Assembly: GCA_020027365.1 (NCBI GenBank)
Contig: JAHRAJ010000086.1
Span: 1 to 9,008, forward strand
DNA length: 9,008 nt
Origin: Cenarchaeum sp.
GTDB taxonomy: Archaea > Thermoproteota > Nitrososphaeria > Nitrososphaerales > Nitrosopumilaceae
Reading direction: 5' to 3'
Below the pieces are notes generated by a model. The model searched no databases, was not told the origin of the DNA, and saw nothing but the letters and a program-made list of their open reading frames with translations. This document shows, in pieces, positions 1 to 6,370 of this stretch (position 1 is its first letter; each line of letters starts with the position of its first letter). The position numbers were made by a program, and so were the translations under genes.

Positions 1-96
1 GAGGACGCGCTGGGCGACTATTCAAGGAACTTTGTGGGCGGGGGGGCCCGCAACGCCGCCCTGATAGCCGCCAGACTCCTCAGGGAGAAGACATAA
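1..96 (+). CDS. C-terminal fragment of an unrecognised protein (5' end outside window)
   Basis: Frame 1 is open from the first base and stops at a TAA (94-96), giving 31 visible residues that end in an Ala/Leu/Arg-rich helix (NAALIAARLLREKT). A following in-frame TAG gives a double stop. GC-rich third positions agree with real coding. The NAAL-A-RLL ending is reminiscent of the last helix of PurE (N5-CAIR mutase), but the residues before it do not match the usual PurE pattern, so I do not assign a function. Only the existence of a coding 3' end is claimed. Confidence 0.55.
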   Translation, partial: EDALGDYSRNFVGGGARNAALIAARLLREKT

Positions 97-301
97 TAGA
101 TTTCGGGGCGGGGTGACGCTGTCTGGCACGCGGTGTTTCCGATGGGCGAACTGACCGCAAGGGATGACGATATAATCCGCGTGCCGGACTTTTCACGGTG
201 ACGGCGTTTCCCAAGCAGACCGGCGGCGGGCGCATGGGTTGCTTTTGGGCGGTCGCCGCCGCGTGGCAACGCTTTTATGGAAAAAATTCGGGCATGAGGC
301 A
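97..301. other. intergenic stretch with GC-rich potential hairpin/pseudoknot
   Basis: These 205 bases carry no convincing gene. Two tiny ORFs exist: ATG 142 to TGA 201 (19 codons) and GTG 198 to TGA 329 (43 codons). An AT-rich GATATAATC sits at 169-177, about 25 bp before the GTG at 198. An 8-bp GC stem can form between 221-228 (CGGCGGCG) and 254-261 (CGCCGCCG). Part of its loop (238-242, GTTGC) can pair with 266-270 (GCAAC), which would make a pseudoknot. There is no U-tract after the stem, so it does not look like a normal terminator. Function unknown. Confidence 0.35.
273..280 (+). promoter_or_regulatory. TATA-like box for the zinc-ribbon gene
   Basis: TTTTATGG lies in a GC-rich setting, centred about 26 bp before the ATG at 302. 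That is the spacing expected if transcription starts at or next to the start codon (leaderless mRNA), as is common in archaea. The same spacing recurs before seven other genes in this window. Confidence 0.45.
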
Positions 302-610
302 ATGCCCAACTGTCCGGAATGCACGATGAGAGAGCGAAAAAAGGTTCAAGCAAAATACGAGGAGGATGTTCCGGAGGAGGACAGGAACAGGGACGACCTG
401 TTCAAGCTGTTTGACGAGATTGAATACCTGATGGAGATGGACAAGAGGACAAAGCACTTTATCTGCAAAAAGTGCGGACTGTATGCCACGAGGGAGCAGG
501 TGGGAGACATCAGGGAGAGGCTGAACCGCCGGGAGAGGACAAAGGAGGACAAGCAGGACGACTATTTGGAATGGTGGCAGAAGAGCAAAAAGGACAAGAT
601 TGAAAGCTAG
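302..610 (+). CDS. small zinc-ribbon protein, function unknown
   Basis: Encodes 102 residues. Two CxxC pairs, C4/C7 near the N-terminus and C55/C58 in the middle, are spaced to hold one zinc ion. They are separated by a highly charged helical stretch (about 10-50), and the C-terminal third (about 62-102) is Lys/Arg/Glu-rich and probably helical. I chose the ATG at 302 because the first CxxC follows at once, a TATA-like box sits about 26 bp upstream, and the possible extension to 239 reads as GC-rich noise. The protein should be cytosolic. Such two-knuckle ribbons bind nucleic acid or proteins, but nothing here shows which. The next gene starts 9 bases after the stop, so the two are probably co-transcribed. 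Confidence 0.8.
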   Translation: MPNCPECTMRERKKVQAKYEEDVPEEDRNRDDLFKLFDEIEYLMEMDKRTKHFICKKCGLYATREQVGDIRERLNRRERTKEDKQDDYLEWWQKSKKDKIES

Positions 611-619
611 CGTGGTTTT

Positions 620-997
620 ATGACGGGTAAAAATGCAGGAGACGATATTCCAGAGTGGGTGTCAAGCGAGATACAAAACGCGGAGTTTGGAAGTCCGGCA
701 GAGGAGTCCAGGACGGGATATGTCTTGGACGTATACGAGCCAGACGGCAAGGCTGACATCCAGCTGTACGAGCCCGTTGAGGACGGGCGGCATATCATAA
801 CGGTGAATGTTGCAGGAGACGTCAAGGTGTCGGAGCTTCAAAAGGGGGTCGTGTACTCGTTTAGGTTTGACCAGTTAAAGGCGCCGCTTGGCAGCAAGGT
901 TGTAGAGTATTTGCAAAAGGAAAAGGGGGTTGACATGCAGGCAATCTACCAGTTTGAGCTAAAGGGGCTGGAGCTTGCAGAGGAGGATGGCGGTTAG
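620..997 (+). CDS. small acidic conserved-looking hypothetical protein
   Basis: Encodes 125 residues, rich in Asp/Glu, with no signal peptide or membrane segment. After a polar N-terminus (about 1-30), residues 33-90 alternate hydrophobic and polar residues in short strands (TGYVLDVYEP, HIITVNVAGDV, VVYSFRF), as in a small beta-barrel such as an OB fold. That fold guess is inference from pattern only. The C-terminal part (about 92-120) looks helical and then strand-like. It starts 9 bases after the zinc-ribbon gene with no clear Shine-Dalgarno or TATA box, so translation probably depends on the upstream gene. Its TAG stop overlaps the TAA of the convergent dehydrogenase gene at TTAG 994-997. 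I do not recognise the family. Confidence 0.75.
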   Translation: MTGKNAGDDIPEWVSSEIQNAEFGSPAEESRTGYVLDVYEPDGKADIQLYEPVEDGRHIITVNVAGDVKVSELQKGVVYSFRFDQLKAPLGSKVVEYLQKEKGVDMQAIYQFELKGLELAEEDGG

Positions 998-1839
998 ACC
1001 GGGCGCCGCCTGTCGGCAGTTTTTTCAAGATTCCTTGTAAACAGCCGCCCCATCAGCGGGTTTATCGCATATGGTGCCGTGTGTTTCAGCCATACGGCCC
1101 CCCGTACGACGGACGGAACCATGATCTCAAGGCGCGGCGAGGAGGACGCGCGGATGATCGCCGCGGCTACGGTTCGGGGGTCAAGCGAGAGGGCGGCGTC
1201 CTTGGGCATTCCCTCAAAGGACGGCCCGTCAAAAAACTCGGTCCGGACCATTATCGGACTGACCACCGTCACCCCGACGCCGGTTTTGTAAAGCTCGTGT
1301 TTGAGTCCCTCGGAGAATCCCAGCATTGCAAACTTTGAGGCGCAGTAGGGGGCAATCCCCGGCAGTCCAAAGCTGGCCGCCACGGAGGCCACGTTGACGA
1401 TGTGGCCGGATCCGCGTCTGAGGAGGTCTGGGAGGAGGGTCTTTGTGCAGTAGACCATGCCCAGATAGTTTGTGCGCATTTGTGACTCTATGTCGTCGAT
1501 GGATGCGTCCGAGACGGGGCCGTACACCGCAAAGCCGGCGTTGTTTACAAGTATGTCGACCCGTCCAAATACGTCCAGAATTCGGCCGCATGTGGATTCT
1601 GCCTGCGACCGGTCGGATACGTCGCAGTCAAGGGCTATGGCCGCACCGTCGCCAAACCGTGCGCACAGCCCGCCCGCCGCATCCTCAAGTTTCTGGCGCC
1701 TCCGGGCCACCAAGGCCAGCCGCGCACCCCTCTTTGCAAACTCGGTGGCGGCGGCCAGACCTATGCCGCCAGAGGCTCCGGTTATGACCACCACCTTGCC
1801 GTGCAGGCTCAGGCCGGGTCGCCCCCCTGTCTTTTCCAC
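994..1839 (-). CDS. short-chain dehydrogenase/reductase (SDR), classical type
   Basis: Encodes 281 residues with the complete classical SDR signature: the dinucleotide-binding TGASGGIG at 20-27, NNAG at 99-102, an Asn at 124, catalytic Ser152, and the YxxxK pair Tyr165/Lys169. ARRR after the second strand (45-48) would suit NADP(H), although that is inference. Such enzymes interconvert alcohols and ketones, and the substrate cannot be read from sequence. The C-terminal region past about 235 is basic and contains a hydrophobic stretch (VVRGAVWLK), so loose membrane contact is possible. The start is a GTG (1837-1839) preceded by a purine-rich AGAAGG. It lies inside the upstream membrane-protein gene, overlapping it by 31 bp, so the two are translated from one mRNA. 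A later GTG at the first beta strand would remove the leading residues only. Confidence 0.92.
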   Translation of the reverse strand: MEKTGGRPGLSLHGKVVVITGASGGIGLAAATEFAKRGARLALVARRRQKLEDAAGGLCARFGDGAAIALDCDVSDRSQAESTCGRILDVFGRVDILVNNAGFAVYGPVSDASIDDIESQMRTNYLGMVYCTKTLLPDLLRRGSGHIVNVASVAASFGLPGIAPYCASKFAMLGFSEGLKHELYKTGVGVTVVSPIMVRTEFFDGPSFEGMPKDAALSLDPRTVAAAIIRASSSPRLEIMVPSVVRGAVWLKHTAPYAINPLMGRLFTRNLEKTADRRRPV

Positions 1840-2972
1840 CCTTCTTTCTCGTCATCCTCTTGTTTTTCTTCATCCTTTCCATTTCCTGTTACCCCGGCCC
1901 CGTCTCCCGGGGCGGCCGTCGCGGTCGTGGCCGCGGCAGGGGTTGTGGCGGCATCGTTGCCGCCTACGTCCCGCCCATAGTTTGCCAGCGCCAGCCTTAT
2001 CAAAAGGATCCAGGTCACCCCTATGGGGACGTAGTATGTGGCGATCCGCCAGGCAATCACCGCGTTCCATTCGATCGTCTTTTCGACGGCGCCAAAGTCA
2101 AACGGGTTTAGGTTGTTGATGTACGCCACAATCCCGAATTCGGCCAGGCCCGAGCCCCCCACGGTGATGGGAAGGTTGCCTATCGCGTTTGCCCCCATCA
2201 CGGCCATTACAGAGTCGATCACCCCTATGTGGTACCCAATCCCGGACGCTATGATCATGAATGACACGCCGTAAAACACCCACGACGCAATCGACATTGC
2301 AAAGCTCTTGGCAAATACGTCCTTGGACTCTTTTTTGTGCATGTTTTCCCTGCTCATGGTGCAGATTTCCTCCATCCAGGTGTTTGACTGCTTTACGTAC
2401 CGGCCGCCCTTTTCCTTGCCGATTCTTCTTACCAGGCCTGCAATAACGCCCGGAACCTGAAACGTTCTTTTGGACGACAAGAAGAACAGGGCGGTCCACA
2501 ACGCGGTTACAAACACGCTGATTGCCAGTATTATGGCGCCCACCACGTACGCGCCGTGGACCAGCGCCAGAATCCCGGCCGCGATCGAGAGGATTCCCCC
2601 GGCCAGCACCTCGGTGACTATGTCCAGGATTGCCACCCACATGGCCTTGGAGGGGGGGACGCCCTTTTTGTGCATCCAGTAGATCACCACGAATTCGGCC
2701 CCGATGAACATCGGGGTGGTAAACTTGACAAACTCGCTGCCAATTCTGACGCCTGTCATCTTCCAGACAGAGTCGATGTCGCCCAGGTAGTGCCGGACTA
2801 TATAGCTGAACTTGAACCCCTGGATCCCGAGCTTTGCCATCATGACCAGCACCGCGGCCGCAAACGGTATGGCACCTATTGCAAACACGTCCTCGGCCTG
2901 TATGTCAAACCGGATTGCGATGATTATGATCGGGATCATGCTTGCCGGGATGGCCGCGATTCTCCAGTTCAT
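1809..2972 (-). CDS. UPF0104 / LPG-synthase-TM-like integral membrane protein
   Basis: Encodes 387 residues with about eight hydrophobic segments (roughly 4-20, 30-47, 80-100, 112-136, 140-165, 222-246, 252-275, 303-330). The motif PITVGGSGLAEFG at 268-280 (P-x3-GG-x-G-x2-E) is typical of the UPF0104 family related to the membrane half of lysylphosphatidylglycerol synthase. Archaeal members have been linked to lipid-carrier or glycan transfer across the membrane, but no catalytic synthase domain is present here, so the substrate is unknown. The start at 2972 is constrained: an in-frame TAG lies eight codons upstream and a TATA-like box about 26 bp upstream. The last 55 residues form an Ala/Thr-rich then strongly charged tail (DEEKQEDDEKE), probably cytosolic and disordered. 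Its 3' end overlaps the dehydrogenase gene. Confidence 0.85.
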   Translation of the reverse strand: MNWRIAAIPASMIPIIIIAIRFDIQAEDVFAIGAIPFAAAVLVMMAKLGIQGFKFSYIVRHYLGDIDSVWKMTGVRIGSEFVKFTTPMFIGAEFVVIYWMHKKGVPPSKAMWVAILDIVTEVLAGGILSIAAGILALVHGAYVVGAIILAISVFVTALWTALFFLSSKRTFQVPGVIAGLVRRIGKEKGGRYVKQSNTWMEEICTMSRENMHKKESKDVFAKSFAMSIASWVFYGVSFMIIASGIGYHIGVIDSVMAVMGANAIGNLPITVGGSGLAEFGIVAYINNLNPFDFGAVEKTIEWNAVIAWRIATYYVPIGVTWILLIRLALANYGRDVGGNDAATTPAAATTATAAPGDGAGVTGNGKDEEKQEDDEKEGWKRQGGDPA

Positions 2973-2994
2973 GTATACGGATCTTACGGCCGTC

Positions 2995-3002
2995 TAATAT
3001 GA
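2995..3002 (-). promoter_or_regulatory. TATA-like box for the UPF0104-SDR operon
   Basis: Read on the minus strand this is TCATATTA, centred about 26 bp before the ATG at 2972. It would give a leaderless transcript. It faces away from a second AT-rich box at 3012-3020, so 2973-3051 looks like a divergent promoter region. Confidence 0.55.
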
Positions 3003-3011
3003 AAATTGGCC

Positions 3012-3020
3012 AAATATTAT
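3012..3020 (+). promoter_or_regulatory. possible TATA-like box facing right
   Basis: AAATATTAT lies in an AT-rich patch. Counting about 26 bp from its centre predicts a start near 3042, after the GTG at 3031 but 10 bases before the in-frame ATG at 3052. The mismatch with the GTG suggests either that the box is not used or that the gene it served has decayed. Confidence 0.3.
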
Positions 3021-3030
3021 TGATTTAGCT

Positions 3031-3240
3031 GTGGCTAGAAAAAAGCTAGCTATGATCGGGGCCGGATATGGGTGCGGCGTGTTCCTACGCCCTGACGGCC
3101 GAGGCCGAGGCGGCGTGCAGATTGCCGATTCCGTGACGGGCGGCAGTCTTGACCGTATTGCCAAGAGGGAGTCCGGCCAGTTGCCAACAATGCGGCAAAT
3201 CATCTGGTTTCTTGCAATGCGATGTTTTGCGCCATCATGA
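3031..3240 (+). pseudogene. possible frameshifted remnant of a Rossmann-fold (malate/lactate dehydrogenase-like) gene
   Basis: The open frame from GTG 3031 to TGA 3240 (69 residues) begins MARKKLAMIGAG, which resembles the first strand and glycine turn of NAD-dependent malate/lactate dehydrogenases. It then turns into an Arg/Gly-rich stretch. In the next frame, from ATG 3068, the helix-like MGAACSYALTAEAEAA continues exactly where the first Rossmann helix should be. Back in the first frame VQIADS (around 3113-3130) looks like a second strand ending in the NAD-ribose-binding Asp. Two compensating frameshifts would rebuild strand-helix-strand, so a decayed N-terminal fragment is the best reading. 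No catalytic half follows. The alternative is a genuine small ORF: its stop abuts the convergent stop at TCATGA 3235-3240. Confidence 0.35.
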
Positions 3241-3522
3241 ACGGCCTGGTGCAGAGTGGTAGGTCTCCTTGATCAGTTGGGCGTGACATGACGGTTTGTC
3301 GCATGCAAACCTGAATTTTTTCTGGATCATTTTAAGGCTGCCTATGTTGTCTGTCGTTATGCCGTCTGAACACACCATGCATTTTATGGCGCCCCCCCCC
3401 CTGAAATCTTGCAGTTGATCATACCTTTCCAGCAAGTCCTCCAGATCTGCCACATGAACGGCCTTGATCTCCCCCAAATTCTGCCCTTTGGTTTGCATCA
3501 TCTTGTTAAGATGTGATATCAT
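3235..3522 (-). CDS. small zinc-finger protein, lower GC than neighbours
   Basis: Encodes 95 residues: a polar helical N-terminal half (about 1-40, with LEDLLERYDQLQDF suited to a coiled coil or HTH flank), a Gly-rich turn, then C48-x2-C51 and C74-x4-C79 (or His80) as likely zinc ligands. The ATG at 3522 is supported by an excellent TATA box 27 bp upstream; longer readings would start upstream of transcription. Base composition differs from the rest of the window (the line 3481-3540 is about 35% GC by count). A run of ten C (3392-3401) encodes RGGGA between the two halves, a slippage-prone site. Low GC and position suggest acquired DNA. A regulatory or nucleic-acid-binding role is plausible but unproven. 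Confidence 0.7.
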   Translation of the reverse strand: MISHLNKMMQTKGQNLGEIKAVHVADLEDLLERYDQLQDFRGGGAIKCMVCSDGITTDNIGSLKMIQKKFRFACDKPSCHAQLIKETYHSAPGRS

Positions 3523-3545
3523 GTTAATAACTAATCGGATCGCAG

Positions 3546-3552
3546 TATAAAA
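3546..3552 (-). promoter_or_regulatory. strong TATA box for the small zinc-finger gene
   Basis: Reads TTTTATA on the minus strand, the closest match in the window to the archaeal TATA consensus. It is centred 27 bp before the ATG at 3522 and so predicts a leaderless message. Confidence 0.65.
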
Positions 3553-3641
3553 GCACGTTGTCAAAATTTCCAAGATACTTTCTGATAGCGTCCTGCATCA
3601 TGAGAGGCAGATGTCCGAATGGCCCGCGGCCCTTGCGCGGG

Positions 3642-3650
3642 TTAAAATAA
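3642..3650 (+). promoter_or_regulatory. TATA-like box for the GPN-thrB-queC operon
   Basis: TTAAAATAA follows a 6-bp inverted repeat (CCCGCG 3623-3628 with CGCGGG 3636-3641) and is centred about 23 bp before the TTG at 3669. The inverted repeat could be an operator or just GC-rich symmetry; nothing decides between them. Confidence 0.5.
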
Positions 3651-3668
3651 TTGGTGGCGCACGGTTGA

Positions 3669-4436
3669 TTGGGCATATTGAAGACGATATTTGTAACTGG
3701 AACGGCCGGATCGGGCAAGTCGCTGCTGTCCTCCAAGCTGCAGGAATACCACGCCAGAAACGGGGCGTTCTCGGCGGTTTTAAACCTGGATCCGGGCGTC
3801 GAGAGCCTGCCGTACACGCCCGACGTGGACGTGCGGAACCACGTGGATCTGGCCTCCATAATGAGAAGGTATGATCTGGGGCCCAACGGGGCGGTGATCA
3901 TGGCGGCCGACCTAGTGGCCTCAAAGTTTGACGACATACACGGACAGGTGCAGAGCGTAAACCCCGATTATCTGATCGTGGACACGCCGGGGCAGATTGA
4001 GCTGTTTGCATACAGGTCAAGCGGACCGTTTATAGTCGACAGCATTGCGGCAGAGGAGAAGACGTCGATCTTTTTGTTTGACGGGGTGCTGGTGACGTCC
4101 CCCGTGAGCTTTGTGTCGGTGGCCCTGCTTGCGACGTCGATCAGGCTGAGGCTGAACATACCATCCATCAACGTGGTGACAAAGTCGGATCTGATCGGCG
4201 CAGAGCTGCGTGACGTGCTGAGGTGGACCTCGAGTCTGAGGGCGCTGGAGGATGCCATATCGGCCAGGGCCGACGGCGAGACGTATGCGCTGACCACCAA
4301 CATACTGAGGGGGATGAATCTGGGCGGGTTTGCACAGGGGCTGATCCCGGTGTCAAACGTCACGGGCGACGGGCTGGCAAACCTAGAGGGGGCGCTGAGC
4401 AGGATTATAAATCTGGGCGAGGAGGTGGGGGATTGA
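3669..4436 (+). CDS. GPN-loop GTPase
   Basis: Encodes 255 residues, the usual length for the single archaeal GPN-loop GTPase (ATP_bind_1 family). Visible in order: P-loop GTAGSGKS at 11-18, LDPGVE at 40-45, the family-defining Gly-Pro-Asn at 71-73, DTPGQ at 105-109 (G3), and TKSD at 171-174 in place of NKxD (G4). GPN proteins work as dimers, and their eukaryal relatives assist RNA polymerase II assembly and import; the archaeal role is less clear. The start is the TTG at 3669, which sits just ahead of the first beta strand and about 23 bp from a TATA-like box; a second TTG at 3678 is possible. The stop shares one base with the thrB start (TGATG, 4434-4438), so the operon is translationally coupled. 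Confidence 0.92.
   Translation: MGILKTIFVTGTAGSGKSLLSSKLQEYHARNGAFSAVLNLDPGVESLPYTPDVDVRNHVDLASIMRRYDLGPNGAVIMAADLVASKFDDIHGQVQSVNPDYLIVDTPGQIELFAYRSSGPFIVDSIAAEEKTSIFLFDGVLVTSPVSFVSVALLATSIRLRLNIPSINVVTKSDLIGAELRDVLRWTSSLRALEDAISARADGETYALTTNILRGMNLGGFAQGLIPVSNVTGDGLANLEGALSRIINLGEEVGD
4421..4427 (+). promoter_or_regulatory. Shine-Dalgarno for thrB
   Basis: GGAGGTG matches the archaeal anti-Shine-Dalgarno perfectly and ends eight bases before the ATG at 4436. It marks thrB as an internal operon gene translated by Shine-Dalgarno initiation, unlike the leaderless first genes in this window. Confidence 0.75.
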
Positions 4437-5401
4437 TGGGTTTGGCGGCCAAGGACAGCGTGACGATAAGGGCGCCGGCATCGACTGCCAACCTAGGGCC
4501 CGGGTTTGACGTGTTTGGTCTGGCCATAGACGCGTTTTATGACACGGTTACGGTCACCAAGAAGAAGGGGGTGGGGGGCAGGATCACCGTGGTCGTTGAC
4601 GGGGGCGGTGGGGGTGTGCCGGCCGCCGTATCAAGGAACACGGCGGGGCTGGTTGCAAGAAACATTGCAAAAAGGTTTGGGATACGGTCGGGGCTGGAGG
4701 TCTGCATACGCAAGGGCGTCCCGGCCGGGTTTGGGATGGGGAGCAGTGCGGCATCGGCTGCGGCGGCGGCCGTTGCCATGAACAAGCTGTTTGCGTTGGG
4801 GATGGATGCAAACGAGCTTGTGAGATGGGCCGGGACGGGGGAGAGGGCGGCGGCCGGCGCCGTACACTATGACAACGTGGCGGCTGCCGTGCTGGGCGGG
4901 TTTGTGATCGTGGCGGGAGGAGGCCCGGCGCCGGAGGTGATCAAGGTCAGGCCCCCCCGGGATCTGGTGATGTGCGTGGCGGTTCCGACGATAAAGGTTC
5001 CAAAGAGGAAGACCATGGTGTCGCGGGGCGTCATTCCGGCCAGAGTTTTGCTTGAAAAACACGTGAAGAATGTGGCCGGCGCAAGCGCCATGGTGGCGGG
5101 GTTTTTCATGGGGGATCCGGCCATGATCGGAAGGGCTGCCAACGGCGACGTGATCGTAGAGGAGGCAAGAAGGCGCACGATTCCCGGATTTGATGCGGTA
5201 AAGAGGAGGGCGATCAGGGCCGGGGCGCTGGGGGTCACGATCAGCGGTGCGGGTCCATCGGTGATAGCCTTTGGCGGGCCGGGGTGCAATCCAGGCAGGA
5301 TTGCCGGTGCGATGAAGGCCGGGTTTGCGGGAGCGGGCGTAGAGTCGCGGGTGGTGGTGTGCAAGCCCGCCCGGGGCGCCGTCGCCGTGAGGCGGAGATG
5401 A
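4436..5401 (+). CDS. thrB: homoserine kinase
   Basis: Encodes 321 residues of the GHMP kinase superfamily; homoserine kinases are usually about 300. It phosphorylates homoserine with ATP to O-phosphohomoserine, the penultimate step to threonine, in the cytosol. The N-terminal APASTANLGPGFDVFG (13-28) is the homoserine-kinase signature, PAGFGMGSSAASAAA (96-110) is the ATP-binding GHMP loop, HYDNVAAAVLGG (144-155) is the family-typical third motif, and ISGAGPS (269-275) is the C-terminal glycine-rich motif. A Gly/Val-rich insert around 46-61 slightly lengthens the N-terminal domain. The ATG at 4436 overlaps the GPN stop by one base and has a perfect Shine-Dalgarno. An open extension upstream to 4223 lies inside the GPN gene and is spurious. 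The stop overlaps the queC start by four bases (ATGA). Confidence 0.95.
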   Translation: MGLAAKDSVTIRAPASTANLGPGFDVFGLAIDAFYDTVTVTKKKGVGGRITVVVDGGGGGVPAAVSRNTAGLVARNIAKRFGIRSGLEVCIRKGVPAGFGMGSSAASAAAAAVAMNKLFALGMDANELVRWAGTGERAAAGAVHYDNVAAAVLGGFVIVAGGGPAPEVIKVRPPRDLVMCVAVPTIKVPKRKTMVSRGVIPARVLLEKHVKNVAGASAMVAGFFMGDPAMIGRAANGDVIVEEARRRTIPGFDAVKRRAIRAGALGVTISGAGPSVIAFGGPGCNPGRIAGAMKAGFAGAGVESRVVVCKPARGAVAVRRR

Positions 5402-6093
5402 CGATGGCAAGGAGGAGGGCCGTGGTCATACTCAGCGGCGGGATGGATTCTGTGTGTTATGCGTCACAGCTGGCCAAGAGGTACGACGTGTACGGGATTA
5501 CGTTTTCCTACGGGCAAAGGGCCGGCAGGGAGATCAGGACGGCAAGGAGGTTTGCAAGGAGAATCGGTCTCAAGGAGCACAGGGTCGTCGACATCGGGTT
5601 CATGAAGGGGCTGTACGGGGACACCAACGTGCTGACCGGCGGCTCTAGGAGGCGGATTCCCGGCAAGTTTGAGTATTCGATCGTGGTTCCCATACGAAAC
5701 GCGGTGTTTGTGACCATAGCCGCCGCGTGGGCGTACACGCTCGGGGCCGGGGTTGTCGCGTATGGGGCCCATACGGGGGACCGGCACTATCCGGACTGCA
5801 GGCCGGGGTTTGCAAAAAGAATTCAGGGGGCCCTCAACGCCGGCGAGTCCGACGGGATCAGGGCCGGCGTGCGCAGGGAGGTGGCCGTGATGACCCCGTA
5901 TATCGAGGGGTATTCCAAGGTCGACCTGATCCGGGCAGGGTACAGGAATCTAGGGGACGAGATATTCAAGACGTGGAGCTGTTATGCCGGCGGCGGGGCA
6001 CACTGTGGAAGGTGCGAGTCGTGCAACAACAGGAGGGGTGCGTTCAAGACGCTTGGCATGGCAGACAAGACGCGGTACCTGTCCAGAGGCTAG
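5398..6093 (+). CDS. queC: 7-cyano-7-deazaguanine (preQ0) synthase
   Basis: Encodes 231 residues, a normal QueC length. The enzyme uses ATP and ammonia to turn 7-carboxy-7-deazaguanine into preQ0, the base later inserted into archaeal tRNA as the archaeosine precursor. The PP-loop SGGMDS is at 13-18, the family motif HYPDCRPGF at 130-138, and four zinc Cys near the C-terminus at 195, 203, 206 and 209 (C-x7-C-x2-C-x2-C). The ATG at 5398 overlaps the thrB stop (ATGA). The ATG at 5404 is an equally good start, because GGAG (5394-5397) lies six bases before it; the choice changes only two residues. It is the last gene of the + operon, and its TAG shares CTAG (6090-6093) with the convergent gene. 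queE and folE lie just beyond on the other strand. Confidence 0.95.
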   Translation: MTMARRRAVVILSGGMDSVCYASQLAKRYDVYGITFSYGQRAGREIRTARRFARRIGLKEHRVVDIGFMKGLYGDTNVLTGGSRRRIPGKFEYSIVVPIRNAVFVTIAAAWAYTLGAGVVAYGAHTGDRHYPDCRPGFAKRIQGALNAGESDGIRAGVRREVAVMTPYIEGYSKVDLIRAGYRNLGDEIFKTWSCYAGGGAHCGRCESCNNRRGAFKTLGMADKTRYLSRG

Positions 6094-6350
6094 CCGCCGG
6101 CATACCGGTTTCCAAGTATCGGTTTTTTGAACACGACGGCGCGTATGACGAGGTACCATCCGATGAACATTCCTCCCACCATTCCAAAGAACACCCAGTT
6201 TTGCACTTCCGGGGCCAAACCGTCTATGGAGCCCACCAGCTCGCTTGAGATCAGCATTGACGCGGCCAGCACTATTCCAAACTCGATCGCAAACCACGTC
6301 CAGTGGGGCCAAGATTCTGACGGGATGTGGACGTTGTTGTGGGTTCCCAT
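6090..6350 (-). CDS. small membrane protein with two TM segments
   Basis: Encodes 86 residues. A polar N-terminus with HIPSESWPHW is followed by a first hydrophobic segment (about 18-35), a short acidic loop (SIDGLAPEVQ), a second segment with a glycine pattern GMVGGMFIGW (about 52-70), and a basic end (FKKPILGNRYAGG). By the positive-inside rule the C-terminus is probably cytosolic. I do not recognise the family. The start at 6350 is supported by a TATA-like box about 25 bp upstream, inside the 32-bp gap after folE. The TAG stop is the reverse of the queC TAG (both within CTAG 6090-6093), so the two transcripts must overlap at their ends. Confidence 0.75.
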   Translation of the reverse strand: MGTHNNVHIPSESWPHWTWFAIEFGIVLAASMLISSELVGSIDGLAPEVQNWVFFGMVGGMFIGWYLVIRAVVFKKPILGNRYAGG

Positions 6351-6370
6351 ACCGCCCCCCTCTAAAACAA

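Noticed and set aside
1..96. PurE identity for the first partial gene
   Set aside because: Only the last dozen residues are suggestive, and the preceding ones do not follow the PurE pattern.
1472..2119. 215-codon open frame on + opposite the SDR and UPF0104 genes
   Set aside because: Crosses the boundary of two real genes on the other strand and has a Ser/Arg/Pro-rich composition with no domain; a shadow of high GC.
2098..2640. 180-codon open frame on - inside the UPF0104 gene
   Set aside because: Overlaps the membrane protein in another frame on the same strand; Gly/Arg-rich without motifs.
3501..3530. Imperfect palindrome around the start of the small zinc-finger gene (TGATATCA with flanking TTAA)
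   Set aside because: The inner and outer symmetry centres are offset by one base and the arms mismatch, so it is not a convincing operator.
3524..3937. Minus-strand open frame opposite the start of the GPN gene
   Set aside because: Antisense to the P-loop region of the GTPase and covers its promoter; no motif.
4631..5410. Long open frame (259 codons) on the minus strand opposite thrB
   Set aside because: It lies wholly antisense to an unmistakable homoserine kinase, is rich in His/Pro/Arg as expected from reading GC-rich codons backwards, and shows no motif.
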